NCBI GenBank assembly: GCA_033060915.1
Contig: CM065394.1
Span: forward strand, 15,991,501 to 16,055,500
DNA length: 64,000 nt
Direction: 5' to 3'
DNA from: Euryodendron excelsum
Taxonomy: Eukaryota; Streptophyta; Magnoliopsida; Ericales; Pentaphylacaceae
Position numbers and translations under genes: made by a program. Of this stretch, positions 36,205 to 47,309 are shown in pieces. The stretch's first letter is position 1. The number at the start of each line of letters is the position of its first letter. A model generated the notes under the pieces. That model made no database searches, was not told where the DNA came from, and saw nothing but the letters and a program-made list of their open reading frames with translations.

Positions 36205-36843
36205 CCAACTAAACTCCAATATCAATGATCATTTCAAAAAACAAAACCGAAACCAATTACAGTCGAAATAAGTACGCATTTCGTCATCGATTAGTATGCC
36301 AAAAAAGTTAAAGCTCAGGCAAAGATCAAAGTACAATTCTTTCGTTAGTAACATACTATTATGCTAACAGCATAAAGCATAAGCCCACAAGAAATGGAAA
36401 TGCAAACCCAATCTTCAATATGATTAGTAGTGTGCTAAGAAAGAAATACCACATGAGATTCAGCTATTCACTCATGCTTTGATCATTAAAATGCCCAACC
36501 GAGAAAACTCAAAAACATGCACTCTGCTTTCTTGCACCTGAACTTGCTCTTTGTTTTCTCCTCCTTGTTAGGTCCCTTGGGTGGTGTTGGCTCTGTTTTT
36601 GGGAACAGTTCCACGTGTACTTTGTATCGCTTGCGAGCTGATTTGTGTATTTTGCTCACCATCTTCTCCTCAATGACTATGAACACCTCTAGGATTCACA
36701 ATCCAGAGAAAAGCAAAAAGCGAACACGTCTAGGATTCACAATCCAGAGAAAAGCAAAAAGCTATTGAAAAGGAATAAGTGAGGCAAAAGCACAGCAAGT
36801 CTACTGAATCCATTGAAAAACTGAAGAGAGAGAAGTGTTCAAC

Positions 36844-36877
<34 letters not shown>

Positions 36878-37583
36878 TAACTAGTCACGAGTCACAAAGA
36901 AAACTAAGCCCTTTGACTACAAAAGCAACAAGTCTACTGAATCCATTGATCAGTTTGAACTTCTTACTTTATGGACTTCTTAATATCTAGTTTCAATTTA
37001 AAAGCAACTTGAAACAGCCTTTACAATTTGGTCTATGAAGGGTACTCTTTAGAATAGGCCACTAACACTACTCTCACGCTAGACCAATTCAAGGACGAAT
37101 GATAGCTCCAGAATGCTGGCAATAACACACAGAACATGTCAACAGGAACTTCTACGGGTTCTCGAACAAGTATACATAATCAAAAGCTGGAAGCATTATC
37201 ACCTATATTGTCATTGTCATAGCAAAAATAGAACTTCCAAATGAGTGACATGAGCCAGGTCAAACAATGGTTCAAATATTACCAACCTAGTGAAAGTGAT
37301 ATTTAAGATACTTCACTTGGTGAATAGTCTTATTTAAGATAAAGCAACTTCATATACATGTGTCTGAATCCGTCTGCAAGAAGGCAACTGCACGTTGTGG
37401 CCATGCTCACAGTTCACAAAGTTGAAAAGCATGACACATCATCAAGGTTTTAAAGAGGAACAAATGAATATGCAACAGACTACGTTAACCAGGGATTGAA
37501 ACAGCTAGCATAATGCAACACCATCCTCGTCAAAAAGCATATGTCAAGCATGAGGTTCTCCTCAGATTATCAGCTACCAGAAC

Positions 37584-37617
<34 letters not shown>

Positions 37618-38061
37618 GTATAGATGATTGCTAACCTCCATTTTGCTGCCGGTAAGTAGCAGTAGTAGTAACAACAATAATGATGATAGCAACAAAAATG
37701 ACAACAACAATTACAACAATCCAATATCTATATTGTCCATTCGAGCAGGGACTAGCCACCAATGGTACCCTACGTCTTGTAACCATTTTTAGCTGTCTTG
37801 GTAATTAGACGTACTGTCACCACATGAAAACAGCAACAGAAACAATATGTTCCAAAATTAGCATGATAAGGAATTCCAAGTTCCAACTGCAAGATGACAG
37901 TACTCCTGATATTACAAGACTGACACTGATGTCGCAAAGCAATATGTTCCACACAGCGCCACAAAGTCCTAGGATCTGAATTTACAACCATAAACATTGC
38001 AGAAAATTTGTATTTTTTTTTTTTTTTTTTGGCGGGGGGAGGGGGAAGGAGGAAGGGGGAT
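34609..38061. other. Gene-poor spacer with GA microsatellites
   Basis: Contains (GA)n tracts at 35692-35726, 36171-36199 and 36845-36875. A 40-bp tandem duplication (36684-36723, 36724-36763) shares ctaggattcacaatccagag. A 30-plus bp poly(A) lies at about 37585. A minus-strand ORF at 36486-36686 is lysine-rich and matches nothing I know. I see no reliable gene. Confidence 0.45.
35990..36117. mobile_element. Candidate MITE of 128 bp
   Basis: The left arm begins ggggtgtcattttgg and contains 'tttttccatgctc'. The right arm, read in reverse complement, begins ggggtggtgtcaaaa and contains 'attattccatgctc'. The arms pair over about 37 bp with gaps, and a second stem (cctctcacatgagagg) lies inside. 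No target duplication is clear. Confidence 0.45.
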
Positions 38062-38082
38062 AAGATAACTTAACCAAGACTT

Positions 38083-38371
38083 GGATGGCAACTCCCCTCT
38101 ATATATCGTGGTGCATTTGGAGAGAGAGGAACAGTAGATCTTTTGAAGGTGTAGAAAGTCCTATTTACAGTTTAAAGGGAACTAGTCTCGTTTCCTGCTT
38201 TTGTTAGTTGAGTCAGAGTTCTCCTTTTGGCGCTTCCTTTTTGTTAGATTTTCTGGACAGTCTGTACATGGCTGTAAGTAGATATGCAGCTTTTTCTTTT
38301 CTTGCACAGGGTTCGCCCCCTCTCCGGCATTTCCTTTTATATACACTTTTACTTATCCCCAAAAAAAAAAA
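38083..38371 (+). mobile_element. Poly(A) retroposon with 21-bp target duplication
   Basis: A 289-bp insert ends in a 13-base poly(A). The 21-bp direct repeat starting aagataacttaacc flanks it exactly (38062-38082 and 38372-38392). This is the footprint of target-primed reverse transcription. The insert's end (tatacacttttacttatcccc plus poly(A)) resembles the 3' ends of plant L1-type LINEs, so a 5'-truncated LINE is the best guess. A processed transcript is the alternative. Confidence 0.82.
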
Positions 38372-38392
38372 AAGATAACTTAACCAAGACTT

Positions 38393-40179
38393 CTAAAAAT
38401 GCCATATGATTATCATTCGTTTGAGTTGAACACAAAAAAGACTTCTCAGAAATATACTCAAAAATCCTTACCAGACAACACTGTTTCTATATTTTTGATA
38501 AAGTTTACCAGACAATAAATATAAATTATACAGCAGAACAAATCTTAGTCCTTGAGATGATGGTACATAGCATCAAGATTCATCCAGATTCCAAAAGATA
38601 AAAAGCAAAAACCTTGATAGTCCACAATCGTGAATTTTGTGGGGAAAAACCTGGGTGGCCACATGCTCTCCCTCAAAATGCATTCAAGATCAGGATGACT
38701 TTTTTTTTTTCCTCTTATCCCACTCGCACCGAGTTTTCCTCCTCCAATGTGCAGGCTCACTATCAGACTGGTAAAATCTATGTTACCTAGAACCTCTATT
38801 GTTCCGATACGTGGAACAAAAAGGGGAATAAGGTACGCCACATGCTCTAAAATGTGGTACAATAGGTGGACTTGTCTGAATTGTAAATCACTAATGTATT
38901 AGGGTTTTCTAGTAACATTGTGTAAAGCTATGGCTGATTAAATTTAGAAGCACCATCAATGTTTAGACCTTCTTTTCACATTATCCAACCACACTTGAGA
39001 GACGAGTATCATCAAACTCCAATGCTTTCATAACCAACACGGACACTTCTAAGATGGTGGCGTGTCCGTATCCCACAATGTAGAGCATCAACTCATTGAA
39101 CACATCCCAACTAGTGTTGGACACCCATCCAAACATGTCCTATTATTTTCTACATCTTTTTAGCACTTGACACACTTCGGCAATGTTTCCGGAATACTAT
39201 AATACTACTTAGCAAAAAAAAAAGAATACTATAATACCATAGCGATTTACGATTTTGGAATGCCATTCCGAAACATGGTACACTTCCGTTCCAAAACCAT
39301 GAAATTAGCAATCCAATGCGATCCCAACCTTTTAGCCTATTTATTTCCTTAAAGGTCACCTAACGAAGAAAAAAAATTATATGTAATGAACAAAATCTAA
39401 AAAGAATGAAGTTTTGGTAAAACAATATGCAAAAGTTCAGACATAATGCTCCAAGAAATTTGTTTTTAGATAATTAATTTGAAAAGAAATAAACTATATT
39501 TTATTAAATGTCTAATTGTTTAAAAAAAATTGCTCTAGAAGTAGTTTAAATTTCAATAGTTTAATTTATAATATCTACCCTTGTCGTACTACATTTTAGA
39601 GGATGTGGCGTACCCCGTTTTCATTCCCGTTCCACATACCTGATCAATCCGCGTTCCAAGTAACATTGCTTCGAACACTTGGAGAACATGAGCCTATTGC
39701 TTAGACACACATGAAACACATATGAATCTTGGTAAAAGTTTGAAGACAATAAAGAGGGGGCCAATGATTAATAACAACATAATGTAAATTTATAGATACC
39801 AATCCCCCCCTCCCTTCCTTCTACAAGTTTTTTATTTTAGGAACCCTAAAGTCTAAAGCTTCGAATTTATGTAGGAATGGAGCTTTTCATAATAGATCTA
39901 GGACTTTCAATACACATTTATTTTCCAACATATAAATTGTAATAATTACTTTCTTAGTACTTTAGTATAGTTAAATATAAATATACTTGTCCATATCTGT
40001 GATAGCAATAATGTATCGGTACCTTATCAATGGAACCAGTATGTGTTTTGACAAAAACCCTACCCTAAAACTACAAACATTTTGGATACATTAATGTTGC
40101 TAGTATTTGGGTTGTGTAATTTTTATAACATGCCAAATCGATGGCCAATGTAAACCTCTTATCATTTCTTGGTTAGCAG
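38393..40179. other. Intergenic spacer
   Basis: AT-rich, with repeated 'gaatactataata' near 39190-39240. Phrases such as 'gtgttggacacccatcc' near 39115 resemble the hAT-like element at 40188, so it may hold an old fragment of the same family. No gene is seen. Confidence 0.4.
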
Positions 40180-40187
40180 GATTATTG

Positions 40188-40917
40188 CTAGGAAACACAG
40201 ACATTCCGTTGGAGAAGCCATACCTATGTTGGAAATGAGTCGGACACCGAGACTCATCGGATACTCGTGGACACGTGTTGGACACTTCGTTTTACGTGTC
40301 CGATTTTTTATTTATTTATTTTTACATCGAAAACTCCACAGGTACGGCTTAGACATGCGCGTCCCATTTTGGACACTCTTTAGGGACACAACAGGGGCTC
40401 AATTATAGATTTTAAAACTAATCGTTGGATCGAAGAAGAAGAAAAAAAACAGAAGAATGGAAAGAAAAACATACATATATACTACTCATATTGGTGGTTA
40501 ATTTGTTTTGAGCGTTCTTTATGATTTTTATATTAACTGATGATAGATAATTGATGAAGTGCAATGACATTTTAATGTTTCGGTAGTTTATGACTTTATA
40601 GCATTATGTATTGATGGAACAACTTTTTGTTATTAATGTGCTTCTTTACTTTATCAATTTTAATAGAATGAAATTAATTAATTGTGAATGATTTGTTGCC
40701 AATTAGATAGTAAAATATGTTGTTTTATTTATTTAATTTGTGTTCTCTTGTATGTTTTTCACTTTTTTTAAAAATATTTATATTTATGACATATAAAAAT
40801 ATATTATTTTGTTGTGTCCCTGCCATGTCATGTCTTACATTTTTTAAAAATTCACGTGTCGGCGTGTTCGACACCCGTGTCCGTGTCCGTGTCCGTGTCC
40901 GTGTCCATGCTTCTTAG
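40188..40917. mobile_element. Non-autonomous hAT-like element (730 bp)
   Basis: An exact 8-bp target duplication gattattg (40180-40187 and 40918-40925) flanks imperfect 16-bp TIRs: ctaggaaacacagaca on the left and ctaagaagcatggaca in reverse complement on the right (12 of 16). Subterminal regions are rich in gtgtccg/cggacac copies, including five in a row at about 40878-40907. The 8-bp duplication and TIR size fit hAT elements. It has no transposase. Confidence 0.78.
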
Positions 40918-40925
40918 GATTATTG

Positions 40926-41870
40926 TGAATCTTTTTACCTTTTACAAATTTTTTAGGAGATCTTAATTTTGGGGATGTGTTTTAATGCATTCTATACATC
41001 TCGTGTACAATGATGATGCCCTCCCTGATGTGTTTTGATTAATAAAATATTACATTTACCTATCAAAAAAAATAAGCCAGCACTTAATAAATTGGTTTGA
41101 TCAAAGCAGGTCCATGCAATTCTCGGAAGTGTGAGGAATAGTATCTTTTGGGAACTTTATATACTGATAGGCTCCAATTCCATTATTGTGATAGCTCTCA
41201 TCAGTCAAAAATCAAAACAATACCAATTGCAAATGAAAAATAAAAAAAATATTCCAGATATCAACAAGGAACCAGATCCATTCTATGAGCTTCTTTCTAA
41301 AGTTTTGAGGCAAAATTTCATAGAGAGTTGCCATCCTAGGATTGCATTTTAGCTGGGTACACCATAGATGGATGCCGCTACAGTAAACAACACCCTGAAA
41401 TGGCAAAGCAAACTTCATTCCAAATAACTTGCAAATGGGAAAGCACTATATACCAAAGAAAAGATAAAGGAGATAAGTAAACAATTAGTTGTTACCCATC
41501 ACCGCACCACCACCCCAACTCTTCCCTCCCAGCCCCTAACGCCACTGCCCAGCCCCACCACTGCCAGCTCCCATTGGCACCGCAGTCCCACCACCAACCG
41601 CCAACTCCACTCTCAACCCCCTGCCACTGCCAACCACACCACATCTAGCTCCCATTGTCACCGCCCAGACCCACCACCAGTCCCAACCTCACCGATCAGC
41701 CACCACCATCCATCCTTACCCAATCAGCCACCATAACCCCCTACCCACCTGATCAGCCACCATTAGCCTCCTACCCAACCGACAAGCCACCATATTCAGA
41801 TCAGCTTCAACTAAGAGGAAGAAAGGGAAAAACAAAACAGATAGAAGAGAAGAAGAGAGGAAAGAAGAGG

Positions 41871-41907
<37 letters not shown>

Positions 41908-41967
41908 CAGGAAAGAAGAGGAAGCTTCCTTGAAGTTTTGTTAGACATGTTTGGGTGGGGTTTATAC

Positions 41968-41999
<32 letters not shown>

Positions 42000-42525
42000 A
42001 TGAAGTTGCCGTTTGTAACATATAGTAATTGCCACATTAGCATGTCCATATTATCTAGAATAAGGGACTTCTTTTTTTTTTTCAAATCCATGTCCTTTAT
42101 CCCAGTTCAAGCTATGCTGTTATGTGATTTACAAATTTAACAATCATGGTGCTAGTAATAACCAAAACAATAACAAAGTCAATAGAAATGCCTTGTTTGG
42201 AAAGAAAAACATAATGCTTCCTGTAGAAGTTCAAAATATGGATGGATCAAAGAATTGATATAAAGATACCTCTTTCACTCACAAGAGGGACATATATGTC
42301 ATAGTCCACTATCATTGAGAAGTATTACCTTTTGCATAAATTTTCATTGTGTAACATCAAAATACCAATATCAGAGAAAAACTTCAAGACAATCACAAAT
42401 CCTGTTAAAAAAATAAATACAAGAAAGAAAGAACAAATACAAATTTATCAAATCCATAGCAAAACTGACCTCGGCTTCCAAAATAGAATAATACAGGGGC
42501 AGTCATTTTGTTCCCTGTCTAGATG
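40926..42525. other. Spacer with simple repeats and a possible LINE tail
   Basis: 40955-41072 ends 'ttacatttacctatc' plus a short poly(A), like a LINE 3' end, but no target duplication was found. 41490-41810 is CCACC-rich and gives a proline-rich chance ORF. (GA)n lies at 41874-41905 and (GT)n at 41977-41999. The region just above 42525 should carry the AP3D 3' UTR. Confidence 0.45.
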
Positions 42526-45465
42526 CTATAAGAGAAAATCTGGGATTACTGGTGTCTGCACAACCACATTCACACCGCCATCTGCTCTTTGTTGAGCTTT
42601 ATTCTTCCCGTGGCGGTGACCACTCTTCTGCTTATCTTTCCAACCTTTTTCTTCACTTTCCTCAACAATCATCCCTGCACCACTATGTTTTCTCTCTTTA
42701 CCATGGGAACGATGTTTGCTTCTTCTTGAACTGGAATTTCCAACCTCAGAACTTTGATCAACTACCAAATTTTCTGTTGATTCCAAAGGTTGAATGATAC
42801 TCATGTTCTCTCGTCCTCTTCTCTTGCTTGTTGACTTATCAGAGTGCTTGCCTCTTGATGAAGTGGGCATGGCTTCATTACCTAAGAGAACGTCTCGCAC
42901 AGCACCAGAGATCAAATCATCTTTTGACTCAGGCTTCTTGGCTGCAATATATACTTCAGCTCCTTCATCCAGTTTTACCACAACTGGCCTAGGCTTTGTT
43001 TGGTTTGGCTTTTTCTTTGGGATAAGCGACTGCTCTGTATTAACAAGATTATCCACATCATCATTGTCATCACTCCTCAATTTAGGTTCATTAGCCGGTG
43101 AGTAATCATTGGATCTAGTTTCCTTTTTATCTGAAGGAAGATAATACAAATCGTTCTGCTTGCGGTGCTCTGCGAGCAGAGATGTTGACTCAGATGATGG
43201 TTCAGATTCCTCTTTATTCTCACAGTTAAAGAGAGAAGCAACATCTTTCTCTCTAGAATAAGGTTTTCCAAGGGAAAATGAATTTGATGTAGGCAACTTT
43301 ATATCACCACAAATTGTTTCCAAGTTGTTGAGATTCCCATTGAGCATCAGTCCATCCGGTATAGGTACCCTTTCTTGAGCACTCATTGAAACTGGACCAA
43401 GTTCGTCATAAAAGGCATCATGCATCAGTCTGATAACTTCAAAAGCTCTCAATTCTTTTATCACAAAATTCCCTTCCTTCTGAACTAAAGAACCACATAT
43501 TTCTTGCTCTACCAAGTCGATTAAACGAAGTACATTCCTAGCCCTCTCTTGTACTTCCACCACATGGCTTTCTGCTAGTGGGCCCAAAGCAGTTTTAACA
43601 AGGTCTAACAGGTTAACAATAGATCCATGAGTAAACTTCTTCAAAGAAGCTGAGGAAGAGCTCAGCTCACAAGCAACAATCGTATCCCCAGTGTTAGCCA
43701 CAGAAAGATCCTCAACTGATTGACGTAAAACCCTTGGATTGAAATCTTCATTCTGTTCAGAATCTGCAAGAGCTTCAGATGATGCTAGATTGGAACTCTC
43801 TGGACATTCCCTTTCAGAAATTGAATCTGCAACTCTTGGTTCCAAATCATTAGCACATGAAGAGGGAGAACCAAAAGCTTCGTTTGGCAAGAGATAAGAA
43901 TGTAGGCAGAAGGTTAATATTTTAAGTGCAGAATGTATATAAACAGCTCTGATTGCTGGCGGCAAGAGACTAGTACGTGGTTGTAACAGAGCTTCCATAA
44001 GCTCAATCAGGTTCTTCGAAAACTCAACATACTCCCCCGACACCCAAGCAGCTGCAGATAGTATCCTGTGTAAGAAAGGATTACCAAGCAATGCAGGATC
44101 AATTAGTAGATCACGACCAACATGAACAAGCTCTAGCCTTACATCCTTCACTCTCATACCAATATCAATGAGCTGGCTCTCGATTTCTTCCCCCTTTTGA
44201 CAATGGGGGATCCTTGACATCTCCCCAAGCAGTGACACATACCAATCAAAATCAATTATTCTCTCATAATAATTTCTACAACAAGTTGACAGAATCGAGC
44301 CAAGAATCTCATTGCAAAACTCTGGTTCAGATTTCAGTGCATAATTAAGCAGAACCCTACAAATTTCAGCCACATTATCCTCAGACACCATTGCCACCAC
44401 AAGATGCAAGGCCTCCAATTTAATATTAGGGTCAGCACCACTCAACGACTTAATCACAACCTCTTTGTTCTCCACCACCGCCCACAAATGCTTATGTGCA
44501 ACAATTGAAAGAGCTTGCAATCCAAGATACTTGAGATTTGGATCATCATCAACCAAAAACTCCTGAATCTTTGAAACTGCAAGTCTCACTGCAGATTCGT
44601 ACTCACTCAAGCTAGTCAGTATAGTCCGAATGCACTCAAACATCAAGGACTTCGCTCCTGTTCTCCTCATCTGCTCGCAAATAGGCTCAACAATCTTATT
44701 CGCCAACCTCGGCTCCAAAGGAGCCAACATAGCGAATATCTTCAAAACCTTAATCAACACCCAATTATTCCTCGAATCAACCAAAATCCTATAAAACTCT
44801 GGCGCCAACGGAAGATACGATTTGGGTTCTCTTGACGCAAGCTCACAGAACACACTAACCACGGCAGACATTGCCTGCAAATTCGAACTCTCTAAATTCT
44901 CAACCAATCGGTTGAAACAAACCCTAACAGCATCTGGGTACTCCCTAAAGGCCCTCAAAATGGTGGCTATAGCTTTCTTACGAATGTTAAGTTTAGAACT
45001 CGATAACAATGTGAAAATTTCTGGTGTTAAGTCACGAGCTAAATCGGGTGTGCATATGATAGAGACGCATTCGAGGGCGAGGCTTACCTCGAACTCGTTG
45101 GTGGAGGTCAGATCCTTACGGAGCTGATTGGTAAGGAGTAGGATGACGTCAGTGGCGGAGTGGAAGGACTGGGAGGCGGCTTGGTATCCGATCTTCTTGT
45201 GGTGGAAGCGTGGGGAGGAGGTGACCTCGACTGCGTGGAAGGCGGCCCAGGAGTCGTCGACGCCGTAGACAGAGCGGAGGTAGGTCAGCTTCTGGAGGGC
45301 TGTGGACTTGGTCTGGAGGTCCGTCGTCTTGATCTCGCGGCGAATCTCTTCCAGAGCCTTGGAGATGAAAGCCGACTCACCAACGAGTTGGAGGCGCAGG
45401 CCCTTGATTAGGTCCTCCAAGGTGCGTTGGAACAGTGACTCCATGATCGAAGGACCCCCCGCCAT
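42526..45465 (-). CDS. AP3D: AP-3 complex subunit delta
   Basis: A single uninterrupted exon of 979 codons, in line with the intronless Arabidopsis gene. AP-3 delta is a large subunit of the AP-3 adaptor complex, which sorts cargo from the Golgi/endosome to the vacuole. The start MAGGPSIMESLFQRTLEDLI leads into the adaptin N-terminal helical-repeat trunk (about residues 10-530). Recognisable blocks are ALQKLTYLRSVYGVDDSWAA, DVILLLTNQLRKDL and IRKKAIATILRAF. DPNLKYLGLQALSIVAHKHL, a VEPICEQM block and RILSAAAWVSGEY also match. A variable acidic/serine hinge follows (about 540-880). The tail is lysine/arginine-rich (KHRSHGKERKHSG) and ends VVVQTPVIPDFLL. It is about 100 residues longer than Arabidopsis AP3D, mostly in the hinge. 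No frame damage is seen. A transposon begins 147 bp upstream of the start. Confidence 0.95.
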   Translation of the reverse strand: MAGGPSIMESLFQRTLEDLIKGLRLQLVGESAFISKALEEIRREIKTTDLQTKSTALQKLTYLRSVYGVDDSWAAFHAVEVTSSPRFHHKKIGYQAASQSFHSATDVILLLTNQLRKDLTSTNEFEVSLALECVSIICTPDLARDLTPEIFTLLSSSKLNIRKKAIATILRAFREYPDAVRVCFNRLVENLESSNLQAMSAVVSVFCELASREPKSYLPLAPEFYRILVDSRNNWVLIKVLKIFAMLAPLEPRLANKIVEPICEQMRRTGAKSLMFECIRTILTSLSEYESAVRLAVSKIQEFLVDDDPNLKYLGLQALSIVAHKHLWAVVENKEVVIKSLSGADPNIKLEALHLVVAMVSEDNVAEICRVLLNYALKSEPEFCNEILGSILSTCCRNYYERIIDFDWYVSLLGEMSRIPHCQKGEEIESQLIDIGMRVKDVRLELVHVGRDLLIDPALLGNPFLHRILSAAAWVSGEYVEFSKNLIELMEALLQPRTSLLPPAIRAVYIHSALKILTFCLHSYLLPNEAFGSPSSCANDLEPRVADSISERECPESSNLASSEALADSEQNEDFNPRVLRQSVEDLSVANTGDTIVACELSSSSASLKKFTHGSIVNLLDLVKTALGPLAESHVVEVQERARNVLRLIDLVEQEICGSLVQKEGNFVIKELRAFEVIRLMHDAFYDELGPVSMSAQERVPIPDGLMLNGNLNNLETICGDIKLPTSNSFSLGKPYSREKDVASLFNCENKEESEPSSESTSLLAEHRKQNDLYYLPSDKKETRSNDYSPANEPKLRSDDNDDVDNLVNTEQSLIPKKKPNQTKPRPVVVKLDEGAEVYIAAKKPESKDDLISGAVRDVLLGNEAMPTSSRGKHSDKSTSKRRGRENMSIIQPLESTENLVVDQSSEVGNSSSRRSKHRSHGKERKHSGAGMIVEESEEKGWKDKQKSGHRHGKNKAQQRADGGVNVVVQTPVIPDFLL

Positions 45466-45612
45466 AACTTGTATGTTTGTGTAAATATTTGTCGCTCTCT
45501 AGGGTAACTCCATGATTGAGAAACAAGAAACTCCTTCAAGGATCACTCTCTCTCTCTTAATCCAACTGCGGTTGCTGATAGTGTGAATTGAAAATAATTG
45601 GGGATTAATTTC
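45466..45612 (-). promoter_or_regulatory. Remaining AP3D leader between the gene and the MULE
   Basis: Only 147 bp separate the AP3D ATG from the MULE terminal repeat. It has a CT/GA tract (ctctctctctctt, about 45546-45558) but no obvious TATA box. It probably represents the original 5' UTR or its proximal part. Confidence 0.5.
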
Positions 45613-45714
45613 GGGTCATTTAGCAAAAGTTATTTATTTTATTTAATATATATTAAATCAGGAACACTCTTTTAATATTTACGAAACTACGATTAACGTC
45701 AATAGGATTGACGC
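45613..45714 (+). repeat. Left terminal inverted repeat of the MULE
   Basis: Pairs with 58118-58220 over its length with moderate divergence. It is 147 bp upstream of the AP3D start codon. It ends in a cgtcaat...attgacg short palindrome that is repeated further in. Confidence 0.8.
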
Positions 45715-45965
45715 TTTTACAATTAACGTCAATATTAATGACGCTTTCAATTTGAATTTTGTAAAATTTCGTAAACAAAATGAAAACGTCAATACAAATG
45801 ACGTTTTTCGTTTCTTTTTAAAAATGTCAATATGAACAACGCTAAATGTTGCCAACGAGAACTAAAAACGCCAATCATGTTAAAACTTTTTGTTAAAAGT
45901 AAAAGGGTTAATCATGTTGACGTTTTCACTTAGAATATAGTCAATATTGTTGACTCTTTTAGGTC
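45696..45965 (+). repeat. Subterminal CGTCAAT palindromes, left end
   Basis: aacgtcaataggattgacgc (45696), aacgtcaatattaatgacgc (about 45725) and aacgtcaatacaaatgacgt (about 45785), plus decayed versions to about 45960. The arms hold TGACG, the core bound by plant TGA-type bZIP factors; they could equally be transposase sites. Confidence 0.65.
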
Positions 45966-47300
45966 ATATATCAAAAGTTTTGTTTGAAAGCGTCATTAGG
46001 TTTTTATCGACCAATCATTCTCTCTCGTGCTCTCAACGACACCGCCGTCAACGTTGCTCTCTCTCTCCTGACAACGAAGCCCTCCATAGTATCTCTATAC
46101 ATTTTCGTCTCTTTCTCTCTCTTTCTATATATATATATATATATATATTGTGTATATGTTGTTGATTTGAAAGAAAAGAAAAGAAAATGTCGTGAATTAG
46201 TTGTTGTGTAATAGTTGATGTGTAATTAGTTGTTGTGTTATTCTAATTAGCATTTGTTGTTGTGTAATAGTTGTTGCGTAAATAGTTGAATTAGTTGATG
46301 TATAATGTGTTGTTCGTCTCCCTCTCTCTCTTTCTATAAATGTCATGTTTGATTGATACAAAAATATAGAGCTAAGCTGTTTCTCAGTTTTATTCTTTTA
46401 TGTTCATGGAAAATACATTCAGTATAATTTCCCAGGTCAACATTTTTTAGGAGATTGCACATGAAATTAATGGGTCAGAATTTTCATCTACCACACAACA
46501 CAAAATCTCAAGTCCTTAATCAGTAGCGTAGCAGGCAAAACAACAGTACCACCTATTGGGGAAAAAAAATAAAAGGAAAAAAAGCCATAGCAGATCAACA
46601 TCAGAAATGAAACACTAGAGAACACCTACAACAGCATCAACCATTGACTTCAAATGTTTAATTTCCCATTGACCAAAGCAAATCAAATGAACCAAATGAA
46701 CAAAACTCTCCATTGCCATTGAGGCACACAATAAAATTAGTGATGTGTTTGTGATGGGAACTTTCCAATTATCTTCACTAAAAATTCTACATGTTTTAAT
46801 TTGAAATTGCACTCAAAATTTTATTTTTACCTTTAATCCGAAAATGAATTTGTTATTGTAAAAAAATTACAGTTGATTACTGTAAATGAAAGACTTATAG
46901 CAACATGATAAGGAAAAGAAAAATAGAAAAATTGTTAAAATTGAAAATATAGTGGTACCATATTATAAGAAAGACGAAAATAATAGGACATTCCCATTCC
47001 ATTTTGAAATATAGTGTTTTAGTGTATTTTTATATAACTTCATCTAACTTGTATTGAAACTTTATCTAACTACTATTTTCATATGTTTAGCTACAGTAAG
47101 GTTGATTGAATGTGTACCATAAAGGTGATGTGCTATTGGAAGGAACAATAGTACAAGACCCTGATTAAGGCATATCATATGATACCGAAGCGAAGGGGTT
47201 TTACACTATACAATGCAGAATAACACTGAAAGAATTAGAACTGTACATGGAGATGAAGAATTAGAATAACACTATATCCAAGGTTGTAGATGAAGAGAAA
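45966..47300. other. MULE 5' non-coding region
   Basis: Between the left end and the transposase. It includes (TA)n at 46129-46147 and a 46195-46320 stretch repeating 'ttagttgttgtgtaa'. No coding block is recognised. Confidence 0.5.
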
Positions 47301-47309
47301 AACATTCGT

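Noticed and set aside
36486..36686. Lysine-rich minus-strand ORF as a gene
   Set aside because: 66 codons, no recognisable domain, and next to microsatellites and a tandem duplication. Kept only as a note in the spacer entry.
39035..39140. Second copy of the cggacac-rich hAT-like element
   Set aside because: Similar phrases occur, but I found no TIRs or target duplication.
42552..43105. Plus-strand ORFs over AP3D (also 44822-45484)
   Set aside because: They are antisense shadows of the long AP3D frame.
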